The position numbers were made by a program, and so were the translations under genes. Shown piece by piece: positions 1-11,403 of a stretch of 64,000 nt of DNA. This DNA comes from Thuidium tamariscinum (taxonomy: Eukaryota > Streptophyta > Bryopsida > Hypnales > Thuidiaceae). Numbering within the stretch: the stretch's first letter is position 1; every line of letters begins with the position of its first letter. The DNA is taken from positions 10,664,001 through 10,728,000 of the forward strand of contig OX344752.2 in NCBI GenBank assembly GCA_947034885.2, given 5' to 3'. Under the pieces are notes generated by a model. The model ran no database searches and was not told the DNA's origin. It was given only the letters and a program-made list of their open reading frames with translations.

Positions 1-160
1 AACCCAAAAAAGCCTTGATTTTTAGATGTTGAAGGAGAGGCACTCGCTTCTTGTGACATTTCCCCTTCCTTTTACGGTCCTTGTCTCGAGCTGCCCTCTT
101 CTGTGGTGAAGTCAATGGTTTGCCTGTACTAGGCTGGGCTGCTCCAGTCTCATCCTCCAT
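1..160 (-). CDS. 5' end of an unidentified gene, running off the window
   Basis: An open frame starts with ATG at 160-158 on the minus strand and stays open for 53 codons to the window edge. The peptide is basic, with a lysine/arginine-rich patch (KRAARDKDRKRKGK) at about residues 22-35, which could be a nuclear localisation signal. I do not recognise the family. About 280 bases upstream lies a GC-rich CGCGGTCGCC-type array (about 440-730) plus a leader (405-530) homologous to the one in front of the kinase gene at 6.8 kb, so this is probably another TE-borne gene with the same promoter type. It is incomplete here, and coding status rests only on the open frame and the promoter context. Confidence 0.4.
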   Translation of the reverse strand, partial: MEDETGAAQPSTGKPLTSPQKRAARDKDRKRKGKCHKKRVPLLQHLKIKAFLG

Positions 161-404
161 AACTATTGCTACCTGAGTACTATGCTACTCTATGGTTAAC
201 TTAACTAATTGTTCTACGACTAAAATGTTCTTTTCTAAAAACCTAAATCCCTAGAACAAGCAAACTACACATTTACAAACCTATATGCATTTACAAAAAA
301 AAAATTTTATAAAAAAAAAGGCACATACTCATACATAACAGTATGCCAAGCATGTGCAGAGCTCGAGCGCAAAAATGGCAAATCCCGACATGAAGTATGG
401 AATC

Positions 405-730
405 CCTTGCTCACGGGCACGCAATCAGCCACATCTAAATGGGTGAAGGTCAATGCGCAAAGCAAGGGAGGTGGACTACGGGTCGGGGCGACTGCTTAAG
501 TACCCGCAATCGCCTAGGGCGCGTGCGCAAGGGCGACTGCGCATTCAAGGCGACCGCGAGTCCAGGAAGGTGCGCGTTCGTGGGGTGCGACCGCGGGTGC
601 GCGACCACGGGTGCGCGTTCGCGGGACAGGCGACCGCGGGTGCGCGACCACGGGTGCGCGTTCGCGGGACGGGCGACCGTGGGTGCGCGACCACGGGTGC
701 GCGTTTGCGGGATGGGCGACCGCGCCTTCG
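405..730 (-). promoter_or_regulatory. GC-rich CGCGGTCGCC-type promoter array, copy 1
   Basis: A sharply GC-rich island in AT-rich DNA. On the plus strand it carries repeated GCGACCGCGGGTGCG and GCGACCACGGGTGCG units (about 560-720). The flank at 405-530 is homologous to 6920-7040: both contain CAGCCAC, GGTGAA, CAATGCGCAA, CTGCTTAAGTA and GGCGCGTGCG in the same order. Read towards the minus-strand gene at 160-1, the array lies upstream, followed by a TACTTAAG box. I infer a promoter. Translated frames through it are low-complexity and are not taken as genes. Confidence 0.5.
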
Positions 731-2126
731 GGTTTGGGGCTTCTAGTTCTTTTGTTGTTTTAACACCTTCATTATCAAATATTATAGTCTTTCACTCTAT
801 AAGTGATATATTTTTTTTCCTATGCAACCTTTGATGATAATGTTTGTCATTTCTAATCAAGAGTGAAATAATAAAAACTTATGAAAATGTTTACATTCCG
901 TTTTAATGAAAGCAAATTCGAAGGAGCTCAAAATAGGCCCTGGCCATTTACTGGTTAATGATTAGTTCAGTGACTTCTACGAAGTTAGCATCCCCTAAAG
1001 TCGTGAAGTCCCAAATTTGTAAGAATTTTGTATGGTTGAAATCGAAAAATCCTTTGTGTTGTAACTTTCTATAATCTTTGAAGATAATAGTTCACCAAAA
1101 AAAAGATATCTATTTTCAATAATTTATTTCTGAGGAACCTCTCATGTATCTAGAAATGGTTTTGCAAGTAGTTAAAAAATAGTAGTCTTCTTCTATATTT
1201 ACGAAAAAAACAAATTTGATACTGTATTAAAAGGTTTTAAAACTATTCAAATTATATATGATAAGGGAAATAAATTGTAAATAGGCAAAGGTAGAAAATT
1301 ATTGTACATGCCAAAATGGCAAAAAAGTGTTGATGGAATAACATAATTGACCATCCCTATGGTTTAAATGATTTCTAAACAACATAGTTCAGTACTATCT
1401 ATCATTTTCTTCCTTCTTTGAAAATATTGCAAACAAAACAAAATAAAGGAATTCAATCTATAATAGTATATAAGATAAAGAAGTTAAATATACCATGAAT
1501 AAATGAATTCACATCCATTCTTCCAAAATGTAATAAACAAATTATTGTAAAGCATGATGACAAACTCCATTTCCTCATCCAAATATCCAATATGTCAGTA
1601 AGCCAATCTAAAATCATTAAAGAAAATAAAAAAATATAGTGCCTTTCAATATTTTCTTGGTTTCTCCCATTACAAATTTATAACTTCATTTTGACATTCA
1701 AACTTAACCAATTAGCTATTCATAAAAGGTAACAAAACCGAATATTTGGAATTAAATTTCGTTTCCATTCAAAATTTCTAAATTGAAATCTTGTACTTTA
1801 TTCAAGATCTATAGCAAAACTATCAAACATGGAATGGCACAAGAAACTTCTCCACACGTAAAGCCATTAACTCCTTAATGAAAAGGCGCCAAGGCCTATT
1901 TTGAGCTTCTTGGAATTTGTTGTAAATTGAAAAAATTGTCTACATTTTGACAAGTTCGACAACTTTCTTTTAATTAAAATTGTTCAAATTCTAATTCAAG
2001 TATTCAACATGTTAGATCTTTCAAAGAATTTTATGTTGTAGACCATTTATCGTAAGTTCAAGAAAGACTAGGGTGGCCCGTGCCGTTGCCACGGTCTAAA
2101 AGAAAAGAAAAAAATATTTTTATAAA
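731..2126. other. AT-rich non-coding stretch
   Basis: No open frame with coding character, no repeat structure and no RNA gene that I can recognise. Confidence 0.5.
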
Positions 2127-2425
2127 TGTATAAAAACTTCAAAATTCAATAACTTTCATTTCGTAGGTTGGAACACCGTGAATCAAAGCCCGTGCACCCC
2201 TCCTCGCCGAGGGATTTCCGACGGTACCAAACAGGCACCCGAGGGACTCACGGTCCGGGAGATCTCAACGTAACATATAGAAACTTCAAAATTCAATAAC
2301 TTTCATGCCGTATGTCAGAACACCATGAATCAAAGCCCGTGCACCCCTCCTCGCCGAGGGCTTTCCAATGGTACCAAACACGCACCCGGGGGACTCACGG
2401 TCCAGGAGATCTCAACGTAACAAAC
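2127..2425. repeat. Direct tandem duplication, about 149 bp x 2
   Basis: Two adjacent units share AACTTCAAAATTCAATAAC, then CATGAATCAAAGCCCGTGCA (CGTGAATCAAAG in unit 1), then CCCCTCCTCGCCGAGGG, then a GGTACCAAACA core and a GAGATCTCAACGTAACA end. Units span about 2127-2275 and 2277-2425. They differ at perhaps 10 percent of positions. Origin unknown. Confidence 0.75.
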
Positions 2426-2599
2426 ATCCAAACAAACAAACAGCCTATCTTCATAGGAGGGTTGACCGGTTTTGGTACACTTTGGCCATAGTACTCTTGA
2501 TTTTCCGGGAGTACTTTCAAAATACAAAAACAATTTTTAAAAAATATAAAAAATATAGGGAATGTATATTTCTTCTAGAAGAAGATATCCGATGAAGGA

Positions 2600-3780
2600 A
2601 AAGTGTAGAAAAGGTTTCTAAGTAGGTGAAGTGGTGAACTAGAAAAATACAAATGGCTCATGGAAATAGGCACTTTTATTTTTCAATTTGTAAAAAATAG
2701 GGAAATTGGCCAAATTGGATCTTAACATTTTTATAAAAACTATATATGTGTAAATTTTCAAATTTTATAAATCTTTTATTATCATTCCATAAATAGAAAC
2801 ATCTTCCCAGAAAATTGGAATCATTCTAATTATTTGGTATTTTCTATCATACATTCACACTATAATTCTAGAACTCTAGGTTTAGGGTAATATTTTTCAG
2901 ATTTATAATAAATAAAATTTGAAAATAAAATTAAAGTTTTCTTTGTGTATTAAGAATGAAGACTTAAATTAGTTTTGCCCTATCGGGAATTTGTCATTGA
3001 AAATTTTGAGTAAGTACATTATGTCCCCCTTTGCCCTTCAAGGATTAAGTATTGAATATTAGTTTCTTTTAAGCTTTCTTCATAAATTCATATTTCATAA
3101 TGATCGGAAATTTTTAATAGAAAATTCAAATTCTGAATACATGCACTAGTCAATCATGTCAATTCATCTCTAATTCATCTCTAATCTAAAAAATCACCTA
3201 AAAATCTTTGCACGTAAGGATTGAGGAGCAAAGAAATGGAGGATACAATTATCAAGGACTTTTTAGTTTCACTATACGGATAAAGGCTCATCATATTTTA
3301 TTTAATTACTACCAACTTGAACTCTTGAAGTGAATGAAGTCTCAAATGTTTGGGTCCTTTGTTGCTTGAAGTCCCATATCTCTTAAGTCTATTTTAAATC
3401 TTTAAGGATGTAAATTACTAGAGGAAAAAAATCCCTTATACTATAGAGTACTATGGACAAAAAAAACCTATAACATTTTGGGAATTGTAATTTTACTCAA
3501 TATTGTCTATTATTGGGAAAAAAAATTGCACACTAAAGGGCCAACAAACATGTCAATGTCATTGACTTCAAGCAATCAAGTGACTATTTAAAAATATGAC
3601 AAAATATTTTTAAAAAAAATAAAAATAAAAAATGACAAAATAATGAAAATCCTTTAACACAATTTAACAAGTAATTTGAACACGTTCACTTTCAACGACA
3701 CTAGTATGAGAGCTTGCAACAAAGAGCTTGTGAGCTAAGAGCCATGACTCCATGAGGCATGAGCATGAAATTTGTGAGCA
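2600..3780. other. AT-rich non-coding stretch
   Basis: Only short frames and A/T runs; nothing I can support. Confidence 0.5.
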
Positions 3781-3783
3781 TAT

Positions 3784-4880
3784 TAAAGGTGAATGCACGA
3801 AACACTTGTACTATTTGTTGCGTTTTTTTGGGTTGACCGCTTTAAGATGGCTCTAACTTTTGAATAAAAAACTAAGTGTCCAAAATAAAAAAACACTTCC
3901 TCGATATCTTGACTCAAATTATTATTCTTATTTCTTACAAATTAAAAAAAAATATTTGATATTTAAAATTCAATTTTGTTAATTTGTCACACTTTGACAT
4001 TGTGGGGTTTTTAGTACTATTTAGAACCCAGAAAACCGAATTTTGAGTTGAATATTTGAGTGGATATTCTATTAGTAGACTTGTAGCTTATCTCCAAAGG
4101 AATTATAAAAATAGTCATTTTTTGGATGTATAGAAGTCCACAAAGAGACCTTCTTTCTACTTGCTTTTTGAAACATATTAAACATTTTTTTGGTGATTTT
4201 CTTGGTCAAGCCTTATCACCAAAAAGTCTTCTCAAATGGCCAATTTTTAGATTTCATTAAATTTGTTTTTTCTATTTTTTACAAATTAAAATGTTGAAGT
4301 TGTATTTTTCTTCACTAGGATTTTGGACATAGAACACATAGAATTCCGGTGAAGAAAATACATACTTCAATGTTCTAATTAATAAAAAATAAAAAACATT
4401 TTTGAAAATAAAAATAAAAATTGGCCATTTGAGAAGATTTTTTGGTGATAAGGCTTGACCAAGAAAATCACCAAAAAAATGTTTAATATGTTTCAAAAAG
4501 CAAGTAGAAAGAAGGTCTCTTTGTGGACTTCTATACATCCAAAAAATGACTATTTTTATAATTCCTTTGGAGGTAAGCTATAATTCTACTAAAAAAACAT
4601 TCTCTCAAAATTTCAGCTCAAAATTCTTTTTTTGGGGTTCTAAATAGTACTAAAAACCCCTAAATTGGAATATGTGACAAAAAATTGGGGGCTATTTAAA
4701 AATAGTAAAATATTTTTTTTAAATCTTCAAAAATTCTAAATGATGTATAATAGTTATGAGTACCCATTTTTAAAAATTTGAATCATTTGGAGCTAAAAAA
4801 CATAAGTTATGGCTAAAAAACTAGTCACCACAAAACATGATGCAACACAGCAGTACAAGTGTTTCATGCAATCACCCATA
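3784..4880. repeat. Fold-back (MITE-like) element with long inverted arms
   Basis: The left arm (about 3784-4250) and right arm (about 4420-4880) are inverted copies. The inner parts match closely: CTTGGTCAAGCCTTATCACC on the left pairs with GGTGATAAGGCTTGACCAAG on the right, and TCCACAAAGAGACCTTCTTT pairs with AAAGAAGGTCTCTTTGTGGA. The outer ends pair CACGAAACACTTGTAC with GTACAAGTGTTTCATG. The loop is about 170 bp. I could not fix the exact termini or a target duplication. The 88-residue frame inside is just the hairpin being read and is not a gene. Confidence 0.7.
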
Positions 4881-5172
4881 AAGCCTGCGTAATATATTAT
4901 TTCCCCATACTCCCCAAAAAGGTGATCTTATGGACTTGATACAAACATGTCATATGACATTTCAACTCACAGTGAAGACAAATTTGACTCCAAGATAAAT
5001 TATATTTTAACTTTTAAAATACAATGCATGGAAGGCAATGGTATGTACACTTTGTTTTGCCAAAGAAAAATTTATATATTCGTGTATAGTAATACAAAAT
5101 GATAGGCTCACATTGTTGCCAACAATTTCTTCTAATAGCTCAACAATTTGCCTTCAACTAATGCATTCATCA

Positions 5173-6828
5173 CTACAGGGGGGAATCGCGCAATACAAAT
5201 GTTGGAGGCTTCATATACCATGGAGGCCCTAGGACCAAATTCACCACCTCTGTACATGTTGGTCTCTCCTTCAGATCTTCATTTTTGAGTTGGCCCACCT
5301 TCATAGCAAAATACCTACATGCATCCATCGTTGTGAATGTCTCTTTGTCAAAAGGATACATATCCCCAATCTTCATAGCTTCCACCAGCTTTCCAATAGA
5401 ATACGAGTCTGACTGCTTTGTATATTTATGCCTCGATTGCATAATTGGTATGCTTGTATCCGAATTAGGTGGTCCAAATGTATAAAACAACTCTGGAGCC
5501 ACCCACCATCGTCCCTCTTGTTGCTTCCGTGTCTCTTCCTTGGTAGGATATCCATAATGCGATGGGGCTTTTTCGTTTACACGGCTTGTAATTCCGAAAT
5601 CACAAATCCCAATGTTGATTATTTCATTTGAATAATCAGGATAGTGCAACAATACATTTCTCGGAGATAAATCGTTGTGTAGCACTGATGATTGGTGCAT
5701 GAGGTGAGTCACATACACCAAGGTCCATGCCAACTTTGCCTTATGCCTTCGAAAAAGGCTAACTTCCTTTTGTTTCTCTTCAGGAAGTTCTCTGATTCGA
5801 TGCACTTCGTGCCATTCAGTAGTTCGTGACACCAGCTTATCCACATTCAGTAAGTCACCCAAATGACCTCCATTCCACCACAATGTATACGCTTCCATGG
5901 TAATTGAGTTTAAGGCAAAAAACTTAATTAAGCCTGCATAATTTAAAGGGCATGCCAAGGCCTCTACGGACCGCTCCACCCGTTGATCACGCAAGTCCTT
6001 CGTTTTTGGCATTTTCCCCGCAAGAGCAATATTTGGTGGAATGGTATCTAGACCTGTTATTCGAACCTTTCGCACCTTTCCGTGGCCACCTTCACGAGAA
6101 AAACCACCGAGGGCCTCAACCTTTGCCGTGGGTGGAATCCATATGATACTCACTCCACCATCTCTTGCAAATGCAGCCTTCACAGCGTCATTTTTCCACT
6201 TGAAACCCCTCGATCCAAACTTTGACAATCTCTTGGACGCAGTATGCCACCACTCCATCTTCGCACGGAATTCCTTTGCCTCTTCATCTTCCACTCGTCC
6301 TGTGGTTGGTGCACGAAACTCTATCATCAATTTCTTGGTATTAAAAGTTACTGCTTGAATAGTATCAGTCATCCAATCACAAAATCTGGAATTGTACGTT
6401 AAGTCCACGTCTTTGAAGTCCTCTGATTCATAACACTTGCTTAAGATTCGGGCCTCCAAATCCCCTGTCAGCTTCTCCGTGCCTGTTCCAGCATCCCTCA
6501 AATAGTTTGCCTCCAAAAATTGTACACTTTTGCTAGCGTACCATTGAAGGCACACCTCGTATGCATACTTCGTATAACTTGAAGGAGGATATGTTGGATC
6601 CTTATCATGAGCAGACCTGGACTTCTTTTTCTTCAATCGAGCTTCATTCCCTGTTGTTTCGCTTGTAAATATAGGCTCTAGAAAGTGTTGTGGATCATCC
6701 AAATCCCAAAGGGATTTTCGCCTCAAGGTACTGGTACCCTCTGTGGGATTAGGCATTTCTGAGAATATTGGATGAGTATCCAAAACACCTTTGTGCCTCA
6801 CGTCGCCATCTTCTATTGGGTTGGACAT
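5173..6828 (-). CDS. Protein-kinase-like protein, probably TE-associated
   Basis: A 551-residue single-exon frame. The C-terminal half resembles a eukaryotic protein kinase: a glycine-rich segment at about 241-252, a possible ATP lysine at K272 (ALAGKM), a catalytic loop HNDLSPRNVLL at 384-394 (HND in place of HRD, with D386 and N391), DFG at 410-412 and an APE motif at 444-446, followed by a plausible aF helix (SDSYSIGK, 473-480). The catalytic aspartate, the magnesium-binding DFG and the APE glutamate are all present, so activity is possible. The N-terminal 240 residues have no domain I know and include a basic patch (about 66-71). No introns, no neighbouring transposase, and a GC-array promoter shared with other TE-like genes all suggest a captured or TE-borne kinase rather than a conventional receptor kinase. 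There is no signal peptide or membrane segment. The start is the first ATG after the leader. Confidence 0.7.
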   Translation of the reverse strand: MSNPIEDGDVRHKGVLDTHPIFSEMPNPTEGTSTLRRKSLWDLDDPQHFLEPIFTSETTGNEARLKKKKSRSAHDKDPTYPPSSYTKYAYEVCLQWYASKSVQFLEANYLRDAGTGTEKLTGDLEARILSKCYESEDFKDVDLTYNSRFCDWMTDTIQAVTFNTKKLMIEFRAPTTGRVEDEEAKEFRAKMEWWHTASKRLSKFGSRGFKWKNDAVKAAFARDGGVSIIWIPPTAKVEALGGFSREGGHGKVRKVRITGLDTIPPNIALAGKMPKTKDLRDQRVERSVEALACPLNYAGLIKFFALNSITMEAYTLWWNGGHLGDLLNVDKLVSRTTEWHEVHRIRELPEEKQKEVSLFRRHKAKLAWTLVYVTHLMHQSSVLHNDLSPRNVLLHYPDYSNEIINIGICDFGITSRVNEKAPSHYGYPTKEETRKQQEGRWWVAPELFYTFGPPNSDTSIPIMQSRHKYTKQSDSYSIGKLVEAMKIGDMYPFDKETFTTMDACRYFAMKVGQLKNEDLKERPTCTEVVNLVLGPPWYMKPPTFVLRDSPL

Positions 6829-6904
6829 TGCGTGTAATCGAAAGCTTCACCGTAGCTTTGAGGAATTTTATAGATCAAAATGACAAAAAAATCCCCCCAA
6901 AATT

Positions 6905-7245
6905 GAATAAAGGACCCCGGCCCACGGGCATGCATTCAGCCACTCCAAGGCGGGTGAAAGACAATGCGCAAGGCCGAGGCAAGATGGCGAATGCGGTCCC
7001 GGAGACTGCTTAAGTATCCAAAGTCGCCCCAGGCGCGTGCGGATCCAGACGCGACAGCGGGTAGGTGACCTCGGGTGCGTAGGGCGACCGCGGGTAGGGC
7101 GACCGCGGGTAGGGCGACCGCGACTGGGGGCGACCACGATTGGAGGGCGACCGCGGCTGGGGGTGACCGCGGCTGGGGGGCGACAGCGGCTGGGGGGCGA
7201 CCGCGGATGGGGGGCGACCGCGGTTGGGGGGCGACCGCGTTTGAG
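6905..7245 (-). promoter_or_regulatory. CGCGGTCGCC promoter array of the kinase gene, copy 2
   Basis: About ten copies of a unit close to GGGCGACCGCGG (plus strand) fill 7080-7240. Towards the gene follow a CTTAAG box at about 7010-7016 and a leader homologous to 405-530. The kinase ATG lies about 90 bp further on. The same order (array, TATA-like box, leader, gene) recurs before three other coding units in the window, which is why I call it a promoter. The 143-185 residue frames through the array are repeat translations. Confidence 0.55.
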
Positions 7246-7594
7246 GAGCTCCCTTACTCTGAAGAAAGAGCTTCCTCCACGCAAGGCCGGGAAGGAGGTG
7301 TTTATATCGCAAGGCAGTATCAAGGGAGTTGAGAATGAGAATGTGGTGGAAGTTTTGCTCGGGAAGGCAATTGTGCTGTGCACTGCCAAGTGTCGAGATA
7401 ATCCCGTGTCGTCGGAGCTGCAAGTGAAAAGTGCTCATCATGTTTTCAATCGAGTTTATGATGTCTACAACAAAAAACTTCTGAAGATGGATAAAATCGA
7501 GAAATGTCTCGTTGAAACTCGAACTTCAACCCTGCTGATAGAGCATTGCGGGACACTGGATGAAACCTATTTAGTAAATAGAATATTCTCTTAA
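7238..7594 (+). pseudogene. Unidentified coding fragment between two GC arrays
   Basis: The last 118 codons of a plus-strand frame leave the GC array and look protein-like: mixed composition, no low-complexity, ending in a TAA at 7592-7594. I do not recognise it. It begins inside the repeat array without a proper ATG context and is followed directly by another CGCGGTCGCC array in inverted orientation (about 7600-7800). It may be a captured or truncated 3' exon. Being flanked by inverted arrays it could itself be a small non-autonomous element. Confidence 0.3.
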
Positions 7595-7597
7595 GGG

Positions 7598-7805
7598 GCG
7601 ATCGAGCCTGGAATGGTAGTGTGTTCTGACGCAACTTGTGGCACTGGCGATCGCCCTTGAGGCGCGGTCGCCCCTTACCCGCGGTCGCCTTACTTTCAGG
7701 GTTTGCAAATTTTGTTAAGCTTCTTCATGCAGAGGGCTTGCCCCTTTGGTTCAAAATAAATAAATAAATTGTGAAGTGTGGTCGCTCTAAAGGCGGTCGC
7801 TTTAC
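7598..7805 (+). repeat. Short CGCGGTCGCC array, inverted relative to 7.08-7.24 kb
   Basis: Contains GGGCGATCGAG, GGCGATCGCCC, GGCGCGGTCGCCCC, CCGCGGTCGCC and AGGCGGTCGC, so 5-6 copies of the unit. No TATA-like box or gene follows within 1 kb. It may be a subterminal repeat rather than a promoter. Confidence 0.5.
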
Positions 7806-7844
7806 ATGACAACTAAAAATTTGTCATTAGGGAATAGTTTAATG

Positions 7845-8990
7845 TATTGTATCCTAGTTTTTTAGTAAATGGAAAATCTCATTGTACTAAAATCTAACAT
7901 TTAATAGAACAAAGCATTTGAGCCAAATGGAGTGAAGAATTAGAAGAGGTTATACCTTTGCCAAACTAATGCAAATCTTTGAATGCAATTCAATGAACAT
8001 TCTCCAACTATGAATTTTAAACCTCTAAGTGATTTGAATTTTGTTTTATCCATAATTGCTCTTTTGAATACAAGTAGTAGATTTTGAGGAAAAAAATGAA
8101 TTGAGGCACATATAGTTGTAGTATCCTATATTATGCTAGTTTGAAAAGTGGTGGAGGAAATTTCAAATTTTTCTACCATGAGAATTACCTTGCTATTAAC
8201 ATTTGAATTGGTTGAAATTCTTTTGAGGGCCGTGACATGTAAGAAAATCTGGAAGTTGCCCTTCATACAATCACATTTATATAAAACAATTGCCGTAAAT
8301 GGTGGTGCTTATTTATACCAATGTTTAGAGGCAATTGATAATATACTTGAGAACTTTTTAACCATTTGGAAGTGTATAACATTTTGGGAAAACATAGCAA
8401 GTAGATAGGAATATTGAATGATTTCAAAGACTAAGTTGTTAGTAGTTCAATTCTAGAATTGAAAATGCTAATTTCAATGGTTCAAATTTCAAAGAATTAT
8501 CCTACACATTATATTTTAATTATTGTAATAAATTTTGAATATTGAATTAAATGAAGAACTTTACAAACCATTGTACAATTTTTTATTTTTTATTTTTTGA
8601 ACAAATGGGAGATCTATTGCATCCCAAATCCCTCTTAAAACTCGTGACGGATGCTACTATATGAGCCTAAGAATGTGAGTCCCTAAGACTAGAAGACGAT
8701 TCACTTATAATATACGTGTCTGGATCATAGAAAAGAGATTTCTAGTACACTTATGTTATACACACTTATATTATAGGGTATATGTTATAAACACGTTGAA
8801 ATATTCTATAGTTGTGGCATACCTATTTATACTCTCTTGATCCATAATTCCATAAGTGATAATATTATATTTTCTTTACCTTGATAATCTCTGCATTTAC
8901 CTAGTTAGAACTTGTACGCTTATAATTTTAAGGAATTGTTAAAGTGTATAAGAACTTGTCCTATCTCAAAAAACTAAAGAGGATTGATAT
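7845..8990 (+). repeat. Long inverted repeat, left arm
   Basis: The segment matches the reverse complement of about 13165-14600 over its length with scattered differences. Examples of shared blocks are GATGCTACTATATGAG (8652-8667), CATAAGTGATAATATT (8852-8867), TTCTTTTGAGGGCC (8218-8231) and AATGCAATTCAATG (7983-7996). The arms enclose a GC promoter array and the coiled-coil gene. Precise termini and target duplication could not be fixed. Small frames inside are not supported as genes. Confidence 0.7.
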
Positions 8991-9640
8991 TAATTTGTAA
9001 AGGATAAAGGCAAGGATTAGAATAGAAGAAAATTCAAAATAATCCTTGATATTTTAATAAGATTATAACATATTGTTGGACAATAATACCATATACAATA
9101 CCTACGTTTTAGAATATTTAGATCCTAAAATTTTTCCACTTTGAATTTAGATTTTGTAATACTTTATTTTTGAAATGAATTTGCAAAAAATAAAATAAAA
9201 TATGTATTTGAAAAAATGGAAGAACTATTGCATTAAGATGAATCCAATATACAAAGCGGCCAAGCTTGAAAAGGGCCGAAAGGCTAGATAGAAAAGGAAA
9301 TTGAGCACTAAAATCCCCCCCTTCATGTTCCAAATGATGATATCATCAATCCTGTGACCAATAACTAAGGAATCTTTCAATATTTGATCTACGATTTCAC
9401 CCTAAAGAAAATAATGTTTTGTTCTCTCTAAATAGTTATTTAAGTAGAGGTTGATTTAAAGTTGACCCCTAACCTCAACTACTAATAGCTTAAAAATTTA
9501 ATTTTTTTCCGAGAATTCCAAAGGTGAGGTTATATCACTTAACATCTTTTGAATGAGTATTCCAAATAAGGCATCACAGAATTTAATGCATATGAGTTTA
9601 TGCACAACAAGAACCAAATTTTTTATAAAATAAAACAAAT
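8991..9640. other. AT-rich non-coding stretch
   Basis: Nothing supportable; the only frames are short and on the antisense of poly-A/T runs. Confidence 0.5.
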
Positions 9641-9644
9641 TATT

Positions 9645-10075
9645 GGATTGAATGAGGTTCCCAATGCAAACCTCTTTTGAAAAAGAGGGAAATTGTTGTT
9701 TTTTATGAAATGAGGTTTGCAATGTAAACCACGCCAAAAAAAGAGGGAATTGTGTTTTTGAAATAAATGAGGTTTCCAATGGGAACCACATCCAAAAAAA
9801 TGTGTTTTTGAGTGCAATGAAGTTCTCAGTGGGAACCCTTTAAAAAAAGGGGTTCAAGATAAATATGTTTTTGAACTAAATAAGGTTCCTAATGAAAACC
9901 CTTACTAAATAATTAAGATATTAGTTTTATAATTAAATGAGATTTCTGATGTGAACCTCTTAAAAGAAAATGCTCTTTTGAATTTAATGAAGTTATGATG
10001 GGAAACTTTCTAAAAAAATAAAAAAATATGTCTTAGAATTAAATGAGGTTCCCAATAGAAACCTCCCACAAAAAC
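9645..10075. repeat. Degenerate tandem repeat, about 55-65 bp units
   Basis: Roughly seven units built around AATGAGGTTCCCAATG followed by GGAACC/AAACCTC and an AAAAAGAGGG-type spacer, for example at 9651, 9710, 9767, 9820, 9880 and 10042. They are strongly diverged. The 64-97 residue antisense frames are repeat translations. Confidence 0.65.
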
Positions 10076-10079
10076 AAGG

Positions 10080-10900
10080 CTAATGTGCTTTTGGATTCAG
10101 GGTCTTTCACACCATAATCATCATATTCTAAAACCCAAAAAAGAAATTCATGTTTTATTATGCTCTTGGATGTTGATTGGGGGTCGTAAGGAAAACAAAG
10201 AAATGATGTGATTTTGTATTTACAATGGCTCTCAAATGTCACCTTCAACTTAAATAAAAAAACAATAAAGAATAGACATGCTTCTATATTTTTTTATGTA
10301 AGCAATATGGATCCAAAAAAGAAGGTTGAATAATACTTAGTAGTCCACTTGGTAGTTATTTTTATATAGAATACTTTTGCAACAATTTCTTTAGTTAGAT
10401 ATTTTTCCCACCAAATTAGATGGTGTACAACTTTGGACATCATTATTAATCTATATAAAATGAATCTCAGCTTCCTATGCTCAAAAATTACACACCAAAT
10501 ATTGGTGGAAATGTATACCATTGCATTTTAACTTATATAGGCATTCAATTACATTATTGAGCATTTAGCTTTTACATACTTCAGGTCATTACTGCACTAT
10601 TGTAGTTGAATTCATGATTTTTTTTTATTGATACTGAGATTTTTCTTTTCATTCCTACAATGCATTTTTCTTTCAAGCCTTTCATTGATTGTGTTATTTT
10701 TATATTTATTTTCTCATGGAATTTTCTCCAAATGAGCATTTTTTAGTTAATATGATTTCCCTTTTTATTTTTATAAACTTTTATTTTTTGAAAAAATGGG
10801 CATTTCCTTGTTCTTTTACACACCATTTCTTCCCATGAATCCTTTTTTTAGTTCACATCGGCTTCCTTTTCATTTCTACAACTATTTTTCAGAGGGCGAA
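10080..10900. other. AT-rich non-coding stretch
   Basis: No supported feature. Confidence 0.5.
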
Positions 10901-10929
10901 ATCCAAAATTCAGATTTCCTTGGTGAACA

Positions 10930-11325
10930 ACCTGTGGTCGCCCAAGTCAGAAGGCGGGAAATTCAGAAATAAATGACCTCGTAAAAGGACCCGCGGTCGC
11001 CCTACCCGCGGTCGCCACTGCTATGAAGGACCCGCGGTCGCCTTTCCCGTGGTCGCCCTTCGCGCACTCGCCTAGGCGCGGTCGCCCAGACCGCAAAACA
11101 GGTCCTTCAAAGGACCCGCGGTCGCCCTCGTGCGGTCGCCCTTCCCGCACTCGCCCCACCTGCAGTCGCCCTCGCACGGAACGCACGCGCCCCAGGCGAC
11201 ATCGGGTTTATAAGTGGTCGCCCCATCCGCATTCGCCCACTAGCAATTCCAGTGCTACACACTGCTCTGTCACCCGCTTCTCGTGGCTGACTGCGTGTCC
11301 AGTACTTGGTTTTTTTTTACTGTGA
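10930..11325 (+). promoter_or_regulatory. CGCGGTCGCC promoter array of the coiled-coil gene, copy 3
   Basis: About twelve units of ACCCGCGGTCGCC and variants lie at 10933-11175, followed by a TTTATAA box (about 11206-11212) and a leader at 11215-11300. That leader is recognisably homologous (inverted) to the leaders at 405-530 and 6920-7040, sharing GGCGCGTGCG, GCATTCGCC, CACCCGC and GTGGCTGA. The array, TATA box and start at 11404 are in the order expected of a core promoter. Confidence 0.55.
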
Positions 11326-11403
11326 TTGTGTGGTTCGTGCATCTATTGGGGCAGCTATTGTCGCATTTTGGTATTTTTTAATACCTCAATCTACTTCAAT
11401 CCA

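Noticed and set aside
7010-7441. Arginine/proline-rich frames on both strands
   Set aside because: They translate the CGCGGTCGCC array and its flank; GC-rich repeats avoid stops by composition.
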